Source: Bolinopsis microptera
Taxonomy: Eukaryota > Ctenophora > Tentaculata > Lobata > Bolinopsidae
Length of the DNA stretch: 64,000 bases
Direction of reading: 5' to 3'
Assembly (NCBI RefSeq): GCF_026151205.1
Contig: NC_087078.1
Coordinates: 15,517,118 to 15,581,117 of the forward strand
In this document: in pieces, positions 1 through 11,600 of the stretch
Position numbering within the stretch: position 1 is the stretch's first letter
How the letters are laid out: the number at the start of each line of letters is the position of its first letter
The notes under the pieces: generated by a model
What the model was told of the DNA's origin: nothing
What the model saw: the letters and a program-made list of their open reading frames with translations, nothing else
The model's database searches: none
Position numbers and translations under genes: made by a program

Positions 1-795
1 TCTACGCTTTCTTAGCATAATATTTGCCGCCTTATAATTTATTTGCGGGAGAGTTAAATCTAGCTACGCTTTCTTAGAAAAATCTTTGCCACCTTATATT
101 TTACATAACTTCATTTGTGATAGGAATTAGGATCATATGCTGCTTACGACTCTGCAGTGGATCACATACTGTATACGTGGATTGAACTGACCCGAAGGAA
201 TTATGATCAGTGGATCGAAATACATAACGTGACCGACGAATCGCGTCCACAAGATCACTTCGAAATAAGTAACGTGAACCGGCCTGACGAATCACTTGAT
301 GAGTTTATGATCCAAAAGAAGGATAGGATCTGACCTGAACTTGGAAATAAGATAGGATATTGTGTCGCACTGAATATAATAGAGTACGCTACCTGGATTG
401 TAGTGCGACACATACTGTAGTCAGTGTAGTGCGAAAGATTACTTTTAGAGTGTTAGCAGTTAAAATTCTAAACTTCATCCCGTTTCAAATATCAAACCAC
501 AGTACGAATTATTGCACTAATGCCGGTTATAATGAGGTCTAAAACACACGCTCATAGTTAAAGTGTGTTTATATTTACCAATTAAACTTTAGTTGATGTT
601 AACTTGTTAATTATAACTGTGTACGAGTACGACTACCTACCTAACAGTAACCGCTTCGATTTGTTTAACAAAACATCATTTTCCGAACTAGAGTGCGGTA
701 CCTATGACTTAGACTGTACTCCGCTAGAAACAACAAAATTTAAACAATTGGACAGTAGCGAATCTACCTAGCGAACTTTAGTGTTAGAACTTAGC
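1..795. other. Intergenic, AT-rich, with short scattered repeats
   Basis: I see no gene here. The first 120 bases carry two copies of a short unit around 'tacgctttcttagcaaaat', which recurs at 1.6-2.8 kb and inverted near 5.9-6.0 kb. Bases 130-300 hold loosely repeated 'ggatcgaaatacataacgtg'-like words. The open frames are short and unremarkable. Confidence 0.5.
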
Positions 796-1370
796 GGTGA
801 CCGACAACTAGGAACCTCTCATTCCGGCCTCCCACAGCTAGGTATCACATGACATGGCCCAATCAGTGACGTATCATTTGTGATGTGATCCATATTATTC
901 ACATGACAGTTTAGTAAGTAGTTGTGTTTGAGAAGTGTTTGAGCTCTCGGCATGTGTTCACATAACGGACGTGAGCCAGGTCCAAAAGTGGCTGGTTCTC
1001 GTATCCAAGGATGTGAGCCGAGCATGCACTCAAGCGGAAAGCTGCTGAACAGCCCAAGGCAGTAGAGCCAAGGCGTCCGGATCTGCACAGCACTCTGAAG
1101 CGAAGACCTCAGAAGAATTCCTCCTTCCTTCTACAGGCACCTCCACGAGACGGGACGAGCCCTTTGTTATCTTCGGCGGGAAGACAGATCGGAATGTACG
1201 AGTCGTTACTCGTTGCCTTCTCTACAGCCCGGAACCTTGCTACGCTGGCATGGTAGCAACTGGATTGCAGACGGCACGTTTTACGTCGCCCCGAATATAT
1301 TCACCCAGAGCTATACGATTCATGCTGTTATTGACTAGAAATTTTTGCTGTGAAATCAGTGGATACCTGA
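796..1370 (+). mobile_element. Internally deleted MULE copy (non-autonomous or dead)
   Basis: It starts with the same 'ggtgaccgacaactaggaac' terminus as the larger MULE at 25985 and runs parallel to it with internal deletions. The 5' region is fused near 1026 to coding sequence equivalent to 26671-26695. A second jump leads to the equivalent of 26803 onward, through the region coding for the first catalytic Asp (ADGTF). After about position 1345 it jumps again to the 3' non-coding part (equivalent to 27892). A stop codon replaces the Gln of the 'IDQK' segment and there are frame breaks, so it makes no transposase. I could not find a right TIR; the 3' end looks rearranged. Confidence 0.75.
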
Positions 1371-1436
1371 AGATTGAGAGATGGACGCCTCGAGATTGTT
1401 CTACAAGGGCCCCCGACTGTTTAAACCAACAAACTT

Positions 1437-2190
1437 TTTGTGAATTACCTAAGTTATGTTTGTAAACAGTAAAATAACTAATTCGTCAATCATGGATATG
1501 CAGATGATCCAGTTTCTCTCTAAACTTAAAACTCCGTAATATTTTAAATCGATTTACTCGCGCATTCTTGGAAAAATAATTGCCAAACAGTTTGACGCGC
1601 GTTGCACGCCCCTTTTTGGTTTGTTTACGCGAGAATGCAATCTTCGCATTATTAGCAAAATATTCGCATCCTTATAATTATTTGCGCGACGCAAATAAAT
1701 CTTCGCTTCCTTAGGGAAATATTCGCCACCTTATAATTTATTTGCGAGAGGATTCAATTTGTGTTTTTTATGTTCGCGCAGTTCTTAGCAAAATATTTAT
1801 CTGAACGAAAGCTCAAAATTTACCGAGAAATTGACCGTCTAATTAATCTATTTGATGACTGTTTCTGACCTAAAATTGCACAAAAAATCGATTTAACTAG
1901 GTTTCAGAACCTATAAACAAATCCTTGTTCCTCAAAATTTATGTTTTATAGTTAATACGAGCAACAAGCAACGCCAACATGTAGGTATATTGTATTGATC
2001 CTTCGGTTCTACAGCTCTTGACCTAGGGCTGAAACCGTAAGATCGAGGAAATCCTCACCTCAACTGATCGAACTTGATCGGAGAGCAGAGTACGACAAAA
2101 CACAGCAGGTAAGCAATTCATTTTTGTGACTGTTCCTCACCTGTACAACGTTGCACGAGAAATCGATTTAAATTGGTTTTACAGCCCTAA
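1437..2190 (+). repeat. Copy 1 of a ~0.75 kb dispersed repeat
   Basis: Bases 1437-1498 are almost identical to 2397-2459. The similarity continues, with indels, to a shared segment ending 'gcacgagaaatcgattta' near 2190 and 3190. Both copies contain ladders of the short unit 'cttagcaaaatattcgcc'. A third, inverted copy lies at about 5380-6000. No coding potential is evident. Confidence 0.7.
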
Positions 2191-3239
2191 TCATGACCTA
2201 CGGAGTCGAACTTAAGCTGAGACCGAAAGATCGAGGCAATCCTCACCTTCAATGATCGAACAGGTACTACTAACATCGATCACGTGATATGACCGTAAGT
2301 TGACCCGAACTAAAGTCAACTACCTTCTGAACACGCACTAAAGTCCACCAGGGAAATATATTGAAAAATATATTTTGTCAAACTCGAAGAAAACTTCTTG
2401 TGAATTACCTAAGTTATGTTTGTAAACAGTAAAATAACTAATTCGTCAATCATGGATATTGGATATGCAGATGATCCAGTTTCTCTCTAAACTTAAAACT
2501 TCGTGATATTTCAATCGATTTTACTCGAATTCTTTAAAAAATATTTGCCTAATAACGGTCTGACGCGCGTTGCACGCTCCTTTTTAGTTTGTTTACACGA
2601 GAATGAAATCTTCGCATTGTTAGCAAAATATTCGCCTCCTTATAATTTATTTGCGCGAGAGTTAAATCTACGCTTTCTTAGCAATATATTCGCCTCCTTG
2701 TGATTTATTCGCGCGAGGATTGAATATGCGCGTTTTTAAGTTCTTACTTCTTAGCAAAATATTTATTTGAACGAAAACTCAAAATTTATCGAGAAACTGA
2801 CCTTTTTATTAACTCATTTTGATGACTGTTTCTGATCAGAAATTGCACGAAAAATCGATTTAACTAGGTTTCAGAACCTATAAACAATTCTTTATCCGTC
2901 AAAATTGATTTTTTATAGTTAATACGAGCAACAAGCAACATATATTTTGATCCTATTATATGGTTCTACTCATGGTATGACCTAGGGAGTTAAGCTGAAA
3001 CCGAAAGATCGAGGCGATCGAACAAGTAGGTACTAACACAATTTTCAGATAGAAATGTTCGTTGCAATATTATTTTTATTGCAGCTTTGCAACTTGAGCG
3101 AAGTAAAGAGCAAAGTACGAAAAAACACAGCAGGCAAGCAACTCATTTTGGTGACTATTCCTCATTTAACTGCTAACGTTGCACGAGAAATCGATTTTAG
3201 TTGGTTTTAAAGCCCAATAACGCTTTTACGCTTCATTAG

Positions 3240-3835
3240 AGACCAGAGAGAGAGAGAGAGTCAGGACCAGAGAGAGTCAGGATCAGAGAGAGTCAGGACC
3301 AGAGCGAGGCCCAAAATCATAGAGAGGTAGGACCAGAGAGAGAGAGAGTCAGGACCAGAGAGAGACAGTCAGGACCAGATAGAGAGTCAAGACTAGAGAG
3401 AGAGTCAGGACCAAAGCAAGTCTAAAACAAAGAGAGATTCAGGACCAGAGAGAGAGAGAGTCAGGACCAGAGAGAATCAGGACCAGAGAGAGTCAGGACC
3501 AGAGACAGCCAGGACAAGAGACACTCAGGACCAGAGACAGTTAGGACAGAGAGAGAGAGTTAGGACTAAAGAGAGTCAGGACCAGAGAGAGATAGTCAGG
3601 ACCAGAGAGAGTCGGGACCAGAGAGAGAGAGAGAGTCAAGACCAGAGAGAGAGAGAGAGTCAAGACCAGAGCAAGTCTGAACCCAGGGAGTCAGGCCCAG
3701 AGAGAGAGAGAGAGTCAGGACCAGAGAGAGCCAGGACCAGAGAGAGAGAGAGAAGCAGAGAGCGAGAAGACACCAGACAGGACCCCAGAATGAGGTCCCG
3801 GACCCAGGAGTGTGTTTAGGCCCAGAGACAGTCAG
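3240..3835 (+). repeat. GA-rich minisatellite, left block
   Basis: Imperfect tandem units of the type (AG)n followed by 'tcaggacc', mostly 16-26 bp long because the (AG)n part varies. Open frames across it are low-complexity artefacts. Confidence 0.9.
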
Positions 3836-4796
3836 GACCCAGAGGCGAGGAGATGAGAGAGAGAGAGGAGAGGGGAAAAATTGATGAGAGAGAGGGTGAG
3901 AGGAAGAGGGAGAGGGAGAGAGAGAGAGAGAAGGACGGGGGTGGGGGGGGGGGAGAGCGGAGAGACGAGATGAGGGAAGGGTTGGGGCAGAAGGGGGAGG
4001 GCGGAGGGCGGAAGGGAGGAAGTCGTTGGGAGGAGTGTGCGGGTTGAGATGGGGTGGGGTGGTGGTGGTGTGGTACATCCCAACAACGGTGAGCAAGCGG
4101 TTGGGTGGGTTGGGGGGGAGGTGTATGTGGAGGTGGGAGGGGGGGTGAGGGGGGGGTGGGGAATGGGGGGAGTGGGAAGGCTGCGGGGATTTCCTCCGAC
4201 GGCGGGTGCTTGCGGGGGTAGCCGGGTGAGAGGAGAAGGGAGGATAAGGAGGCGGAGAGAGAGAGAGTCGAGAGGAGAGGACGGAGAAGAGGGAGTGGGA
4301 GAGGGAGAGCAGAATAGAGAAGGACAGAGAGGCGGTAGGGAGATGGAGAGAGAGGTATGTTGTAAGAGAGGAGAAAGAGAGAAAAAGAACGTTAGAAAGA
4401 GAGAGAGAGTACGGAGACGAGAGAGAGAGAGTAGAGATGAGAGAGACTTTGGTGGTTGCCGGCTAGTAACCGGAGACGGTAGGTATGAAGGAGTACGAGT
4501 GGCGAGAGGGGAGCGGTGGGGGGGGGGTGGGGGGGGAGGGAGGATGAGGGAAGAGGAGGGTAGGGAGGGAGGAGAGAGGGAGGGGGGGGCGCCGGAGAGG
4601 CGGATGGAGAGAGGAGCACGAAGGGGAGGGAATAGTAAGAGACGGTGAGAAGGGTCGGGGAGTAGTGGAGAGGCTAGAAGAGAAAGAGGAGACTTGAGGA
4701 GTGAGAGGGAGGAAGGCTCGAGAGAGCAGTCGTAGGCGAACGGGGGGGGGGGGGAGGGCTGGCCGATGGGGAGACGGAAAGACGAGAGAGAGGAAA
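3836..4796 (+). repeat. Purine tract with G-runs
   Basis: A nearly uninterrupted G/A strand with runs of 6-13 G, for example near 3942-3952, 4520-4540 and 4741-4753. It could form triplex or G-quadruplex structures. The 203-codon frame here is Gly/Arg/Glu low complexity and is not a credible gene. Confidence 0.85.
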
Positions 4797-5335
4797 AAGA
4801 AATTCAGGACCAGAGAGAGGAGTCGGAATCCAGAGAGTGGAAATCAGGACCAGAGAGAGCCAGGCCGACCATAGGTTGAGAGCGATGTCAGGTAAGAGCG
4901 AGAGTCATGACCAACACAGAGAGAAACTAATATAAAAGTCAGGTTCGAGAGAGAGTAAGGCCACCTCCAGAGCGCGAGGTCAGGATCAGAGAGACGAGTC
5001 CAGGAGCAGAGAAGGAGGATGTAGGGGACAGAGAGGAGAGATTCAGGCACAGAAAGAGAGAGGTTCAGGACCTGAGACCGAGAGAGCGAACGTCAGGACC
5101 AGAAAAGAGAGTACAGGTCAGAGAGAGTGTCAGGATCAGAGAGAGAGTGGCTGGGGAGTTCAGGATCAGAGAGAGAGTCAGGATTCCAGGAGAGAGATTC
5201 CGGCCCAGAGAGAGAGTCAGGACCCGGCGAACGAGAGGCAGGTCCTAGAGTAGGAGAGAGAGTCAGGATCGGGAGAGAGAGTAAAAGGAACAGAGAGGGA
5301 AAACAGGACCAGAGCGCCTAGACGACTTAGAGCCG
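4797..5335 (+). repeat. GA-rich minisatellite, right block
   Basis: The same (AG)n-'tcaggacc' theme resumes after the G-run section, more diverged than the left block. It ends at the right inverted arm. Confidence 0.85.
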
Positions 5336-6000
5336 AGGTTTGTTTGTATGAGGAACCTAAACAATTTTCAGGAATAAGCCAAGCGTAAAAGCGTAACTAG
5401 GGCTGTAAAACCAACTATAATTCGGAGTTCTCGAGCAACGTTATCAGTTATAATGAAGGAATTTAGTCACCCCCAAACACTGAGTTGCTTGTGCTGTGTT
5501 TTTTGTACTTATGCCTGTCTTTACGCTTCAAGTTGCCTAGCGCACTAAACATAATATTGTGCAACGAACATTGTCTATTGAAAATAGTGGTTAGTCCTAC
5601 TTGTTCGTTGCCTCGCCTTTCGGTTTCAGCATTAACTCCCTAGGTCATCTTCATGAAGTAGAACCTTAGGCTCAAATATATGATGCTTGTAGCAGCGTAT
5701 TAACTATGTAAAATCTCAATTTTGGACGCTGCATAATGGAATGTTTATACTGTTCTGAACAAAACCACCCTACCCCAAGTGTTTTAAATCGATATTTTTT
5801 CGTGCCAATTTCTGATCAGAAACGTCCTCAAAATGTGTTAATAGTAAAAAAGGTCGATTTCTCGGTAAATTTTGACGTTTTCGTTCAAATAAATCATTAT
5901 GCTAAGAAGTACGCAACTTAAAAAACGCGCATATACAAATCCTCGCGCGACTACACTCATTAGGCGGCGGTAATCTATTGCTAAGAAAGCGTGATTAGGT

Positions 6001-6640
6001 ACCTTAGTGGGGTTTTTAAAAATGCCGTGTTGCGGAACTTCGCCCAACTATTATTTAAAATCACCTCATTTTCCGTTTTGAATTGTTAGGAGATCGAGGT
6101 TTTTGAATAGTATTGTTTTGTAACAAATGGTTATGACGGTATTTTCCTATTCAAAATAAACGTTTACTATGTCAATTAAACTCAGGAAACATGAAAATAT
6201 TGCTAAAAAGTGGCACCTAAACTTTACTGCATGCATATTTCCCATAATATTTTACAAATATATCCTTAATTAATTCTGTGAGCATATTAGCATATGTCTG
6301 TTATTTAAGGGCAAATTTAGTTGCCATGATGCACACAACTGCAATTATAAAGTTTTCAAAATATTGTGTTTTTGTGGCGGAAAGTTAACCTCTTTCTGAT
6401 TTCAACTGTTCTCGGCGAAGTTTGGCGCGAAACACAAAAAAAACTTTCGCGGCGCCGGCTGGCCCAAAAAAACCGTCACGCCGTGAAATTGGCGAAGTAA
6501 CGACTCCCTTTTTTACGTTCCATCCCGGCGCATGATCCCCCGCAGCATTGGCGATAGTTAACCGGCGGGACCCAAAATGCCCATTGAAACACGCAGGCTC
6601 GCGCTCGATAAGTAAATTTGCACGGTATATCAGGAATATA
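6001..6640. other. Unassigned spacer
   Basis: AT-rich until about 6400. A more GC-rich 200-bp stretch (6410-6610) follows, containing 'gcgcgaaac' and 'gcggcgccggctggcc'. I recognise no gene or element. Confidence 0.4.
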
Positions 6641-9600
6641 AATTTATGTTTCGAGTGGTTGGTGCTTACGCACCGAATAGGTATAGAGCTACAATAACCC
6701 TGTCCTACTACTGTAAATCTATACCTGTACTAAACGTCATAACTGTACAAACTGTATACTATGTACTCCTGCATACTACCTGTACTACTGTACTCCTTTA
6801 CTACTACAAACTCACAGTCCCAACTCCTGTATACTACTAATATCCCACATAAAACTATGTACAATCCTCCTACTAACTGTACTACTCTTACACCTTCATA
6901 CAAACTGCCTACACTAACTGATACTCTCACTATAACTGTACTACTACTTGTACTATGTCCATAACAGTACTCCCTACTGAACTACTACTATCACTGTACC
7001 TATATATAACTGTACTACCACTGTATACTCTTATAAACTGTCACTACTATGTACTACATGCTATACCAACATTATATATCAGAAAACTACTACTCAACTG
7101 AACTCCTATGTCCTCAACTCCTAACTGTAATACTCCATTCCTACTGACTACCAGTACTACCTACTGAACTCCTATCCTCACTGAACTATACTACTCCATT
7201 ACTACACTTTACTATACTGACAACTTCTACTAACTGTAAGTCACCTACTGTACTATGCTCCTACACCCATTATACTGCTATCACAACACTGTACTCTCCA
7301 ACTACCTGTCAATACTGTACCCAATCTACCTCCCACGTACTAAACGTTACAAATACTACTACCTTTACTACTCCTTCCTCCTGATAACTACACCTGCTCT
7401 ACATACAGTATACATACTATCCCAGACCTCCCCCGTTATCCTTCTACCTCACTGATACTACTTCCTGTCATACTACTATACTGTTTAATACTACTACCTT
7501 TCACTCAACTGTATCAATACTCCCGTACTACCTAATATACTACTGCTCCTAATGTACAACACCTGTATATACTACTCACTGATACTACAGTATACTACTC
7601 CTCCCTTATACCTCACACTGTTACTCTTCAACAAACTTAACTCACACCTGTACTACTACTTACAAACTGTACTAAACAGTTACTCCCTTTAATCATGTAC
7701 TTCCTCCTGTACTCCTGTAACCTAACCAGTCTACTCCAGAACCTCAGCTCATCCTGTATATGTACAACCAGAACTACTACATACTAACGTATATCTACTA
7801 CCTGTACTCCTACTACTACTACAGTGTTACTACTACTGTACTTACTTCTATACAGAACTAAACCTGTACTACTACTACTAACTGTATTAATAACTGTACT
7901 ACTGCTACTACTGTACTTTACTGCTCACTAACTAGTACTACTAAAATGACTACTGTATAACTTGTATATACTGGTATATACTACTACCAGTACTACCTAC
8001 CTCTTTATCATCCTAACTAACTGTACTATACTACTTACTAACTGTACTACTAAGTACTATATACTAACTGTATATACGTACACTCCTACTAACTGTACTA
8101 CTCATGTATACTGCAACTAAAACTGTACTCCTATATTACTAACTGTATACTACTGAACTACTAATACTAACTATACTACTAATACTACTAATGTACTATC
8201 CTGTACTCTAAAAAAACTGTACTACTACTGTACTATATACTACTGTACTCCTAACTACTACTAACTGTACTACTACTGTAAACTACTACCTACCTGTATT
8301 ATACTGTATATGCTAAACTAACTGTTACTACTACAGACTCGCACCTGGCCCCTACTCAAATGTACTACTACTGTAACTATGCTACTAACTTTCTTGCATA
8401 CTAACTGTATCCTATACTAACTGTACTACTACTGTACTATTATACTGTACTATACTGTACTACTCTAAACTTCTTTTACTGTTTTAATACTAATTTTCTA
8501 CATGTACTAATGTCTACCTGTCTAATAACTGCTACTACTTTTCTAACTTATATCGTTACTTACTACGTAAAACTTACCTTTCGTACTATCTGTACTACTA
8601 TACCTTTTAAATTTCTACTTATATTACTAAAATGTATACTCTGTAAAACTCTTCTTTCTAACTGTTCTACTACCCGTTTACTACTACATACTTCAACTGT
8701 CACTTTCTACTACTACTAACTGTACTACTACTGTACTACTATACTAACTGTACTAATACTGTATACTGATACTACTGTACTACTTACTGTACTAAGAAAT
8801 TAACTTCCCAATACTGTATACTTTAATGTACTAACTTTTTTACTACTGCTACTACTGTACTATACTGTACTCTATATAACTGTACTATTCTACTGTCTAT
8901 GTTTTCCTAACGTACTAAAACTGTACTATCTTAAAATGCTCTACTTTCTGTACTACTAACCTTTATTACTTATACTCTGTACCTATATGTCTAACTGTAC
9001 TACACTGTACTATACTACTAATGTATACTGTTCTATCTACTAACTGTTCTACTACTGTACTACTTCTTTTACTGTATTACTTCTTACTGTACTAACTGTA
9101 TACTACTGTACTACTGTCTACTAAATGATCTTAAATACTGTACTACTACTAAGTATAATTCTAACTGTACTAAATGTACTACTGTAACTAAATGTACTAC
9201 TACCCGTTTTAAATCTTTCTACTGTTATACTGTATACTCTCATAATGTAATAATTCGTACTATGCTATAAACTGTATACTATATAACTGTATACTATCTG
9301 TACTTTCATCGTAATGTACTACTTACTAATATACTTAACTGTTACTACTACTGTATTCTATATCCTAACTGTACTACTCGACTACTAACTTAATACTAAT
9401 GTATATCTATAACTACTACTGTTATACTTTTCTACTAATTTAATACTACTGTATACTATATAACTGTATATTTTGTTTGACTACTGACTACTACTTTACT
9501 GTAATAAATGTATATACTACTAACTGTACTAATACTTACTACTAACTGTTATACTGTCTATTTCTACTAAACTGTACTACTACTGTTTTACTCTATACTG

Positions 9601-10800
9601 TACATACGTTCTAAATTTTATAATGTACTATTTTAAATTATATATTATACTAAATTAACTACTATAACTGTAATACTGTCTATTATATAATTACAAAAAC
9701 TTTTTAATGTTTCTAAATACTTACTTATTCTACAATGTATACTCTGTATACACTTACGAAAAGGAAAAGTACAAATTTAATGCTAACTAATCTCTCTTAA
9801 AATTTTTCTTTTGTTATTACAACTTACTTTCTTTAAAACTGTACACTACAACAAATTTTCTACCTGAAAACCACTAAAGTCCTTTTCACGACCCAAAAAA
9901 CAAAAATTTTACACTAACACCTACTCAACTGACTACTACTTTACATACTTCAAAAAAAAACGTCTACTTCTCAACGTACTATACCTCTAACGTACACGCT
10001 CAATTACATAACTTACTCTGTAAATTTTAAAGTATAATGTTTCCTAAAATTGTAATAAACAAAAATTTCTCTAAACTTCTAATAAAATATAATGTACTAT
10101 ACTTATACTACCTAAATTAAAATTTTTTGTTATCTCTAAAGTCAAAGTACACAAATGTAATTACTCTCTAAACTTCTACATTTAATACTTATAAAAAATG
10201 TACTTTTAAACCCCAAAAAAGTAAAAAAATATTACTAAAATATAACGTATATACTGTATTTTTAAAAAAATAAATGTACTTTTTATTTATTTACAAAATG
10301 AAATACTGTCTAATGTATAACTGTACTTTTTACTAAATGTATATAATTTTACTATGTTATAAAAATAATGACTCTTGACTCTGAATAATTAATCTATAAT
10401 GATAATAGAAATACACTCTAAATTTTAAAACTATGTAATTTTCTATCTTACTTATATTTTATTTCGTATAACTTAAAACCCGCATAATTATATACTGTAT
10501 ACCATAATGACTATAAGTATATTTCTAAAGATATACTTTTACTATAAACTGTAATATACTGTAACTTAAATTAAATTTTTTATACTTTTAAAAAAATGCC
10601 TCTTACTAATTTACTAAATGTTTATATGTTTCTATGCTATAACTGTATACAAAAGTATATGTAAAAAACTGTATCGCTAAATAAATTACTCTTTATACAA
10701 CTTTTATACGTTTTTTATAACGTACTACTATGATTATATAACGACTATACTTTAACTGTACAACTGTAAAAACTACTGTATATTTTCTCGTTTTTTACAA
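6641..10800 (+). repeat. Degenerate CTG/TAC satellite, left array
   Basis: The sequence is built from the words 'actgtactactactgtac', 'tactaactg' and 'ctactac', as in the clean array at 57.2-63.4 kb, but saturated with small insertions, deletions and A/T substitutions. It worsens to the right: after about 9.7 kb it is mostly A/T with only occasional 'ctgtac'. Several 60-70-codon open frames are chance products of repeats poor in TGA and TAG. It is either an old decayed array or a poorly polished assembly of a satellite. Confidence 0.85.
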
Positions 10801-11600
10801 TTTGTGGCTAACATGGGCAATGTTGCAACCCGGGAGGGGGCTATAATACTCCTGCAGCGGAGATATTAAATTTGAAGCATTGCTTTTATTCTTGCAAATT
10901 CTCCCTCTGCAGGCAATCTATAAACGAAACCAATTTAATAATATATTAAAAATAATAATTATAGTAAAAAATAGGATGGAATTGGAAGTGACGCCCTCCC
11001 GCTTGCTGGCGGGGGGGAATGGCAGTTTGTAACAGACCGTGGCTCGCTTAGCAGTCGACTTGGCTCCCTTATTCTTCCTATGCCGATGTCTTCGACCTGA
11101 ACATTTTCAAGTGGAACCTCAATGGTATTAAAGGTAACATTCTTTGGAGAGAACATTAGTAAGTGACGATAAACGTTATCATTTTTGATGTAGTGTGTCT
11201 CAAAGAGACAAAATGCCGTGACTTCGAGAAACAATTTATTGACGGTCACAACTTGTAACACTAGCCCAATCAGACAATTGGTATCATTATGGTCTCGGTT
11301 TTTAATCTGCCCAGCCCCTTGTAACCTTCAGTGTTGCATGGTAGACTCACTTAGTAACAGAGTGGATTTCATTGATATAAGACTCACAGCACAAAGGATC
11401 TATCGTTTTGATCAGGATCGTTTAACGGAGTCGGACCAACCAAGAAGATTGTCGATGATGGACATCAGTAGGGTCACAGGTAATCCATTGTTACAATCAT
11501 ATTTCATTGATCTGAAAACTGCTATCAATTATACCAGCTCGATTCGATTTTGTTTTGTTGTGGTTTTTTTAACGCCCGCCTTTTTAGGAGATTGCAGTAG
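10801..11600. other. Unique spacer before the dead LINE
   Basis: The satellite stops sharply at about 10800. The following 800 bases are unique. An open frame at 11218-11652 (144 codons) has no domain I recognise and overlaps the start of LINE-like sequence, so I do not call it a gene. Confidence 0.35.

Larger units (their letters stand above)
2397..6000. mobile_element. Foldback-like element: ~600 bp inverted arms around a purine-rich core
   Basis: The left arm (about 2660-3236) and right arm (about 5385-5998) are inverted copies. For example 'gacctagggagttaagctga' near 2990 is matched in reverse complement near 5630, and the arm-core junctions carry mirrored 'acgcttttacgctt' / 'aagcgtaaaagcgt'. 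The outermost shared segment is the 'acgctttcttagcaata' ladder. The core (3240-5335) is almost wholly G/A on the plus strand. No transposase ORF is present, and I could not assign a target-site duplication. It could be a non-autonomous foldback transposon or an inverted duplication around a minisatellite. Confidence 0.55.

Noticed and set aside
3596-4096. 166-codon Ser/Leu/Pro minus-strand frame
   Set aside because: Translation of (CT)n repeats.
4037-4648. 203-codon open frame in the purine tract
   Set aside because: Gly/Arg/Glu low complexity produced by a strand of only G and A; no start context or domain.
8510-8719. 60-70-codon frames in the CTG/TAC satellite
   Set aside because: Thr/Leu/Tyr-rich translations of the repeat; no conservation between units.
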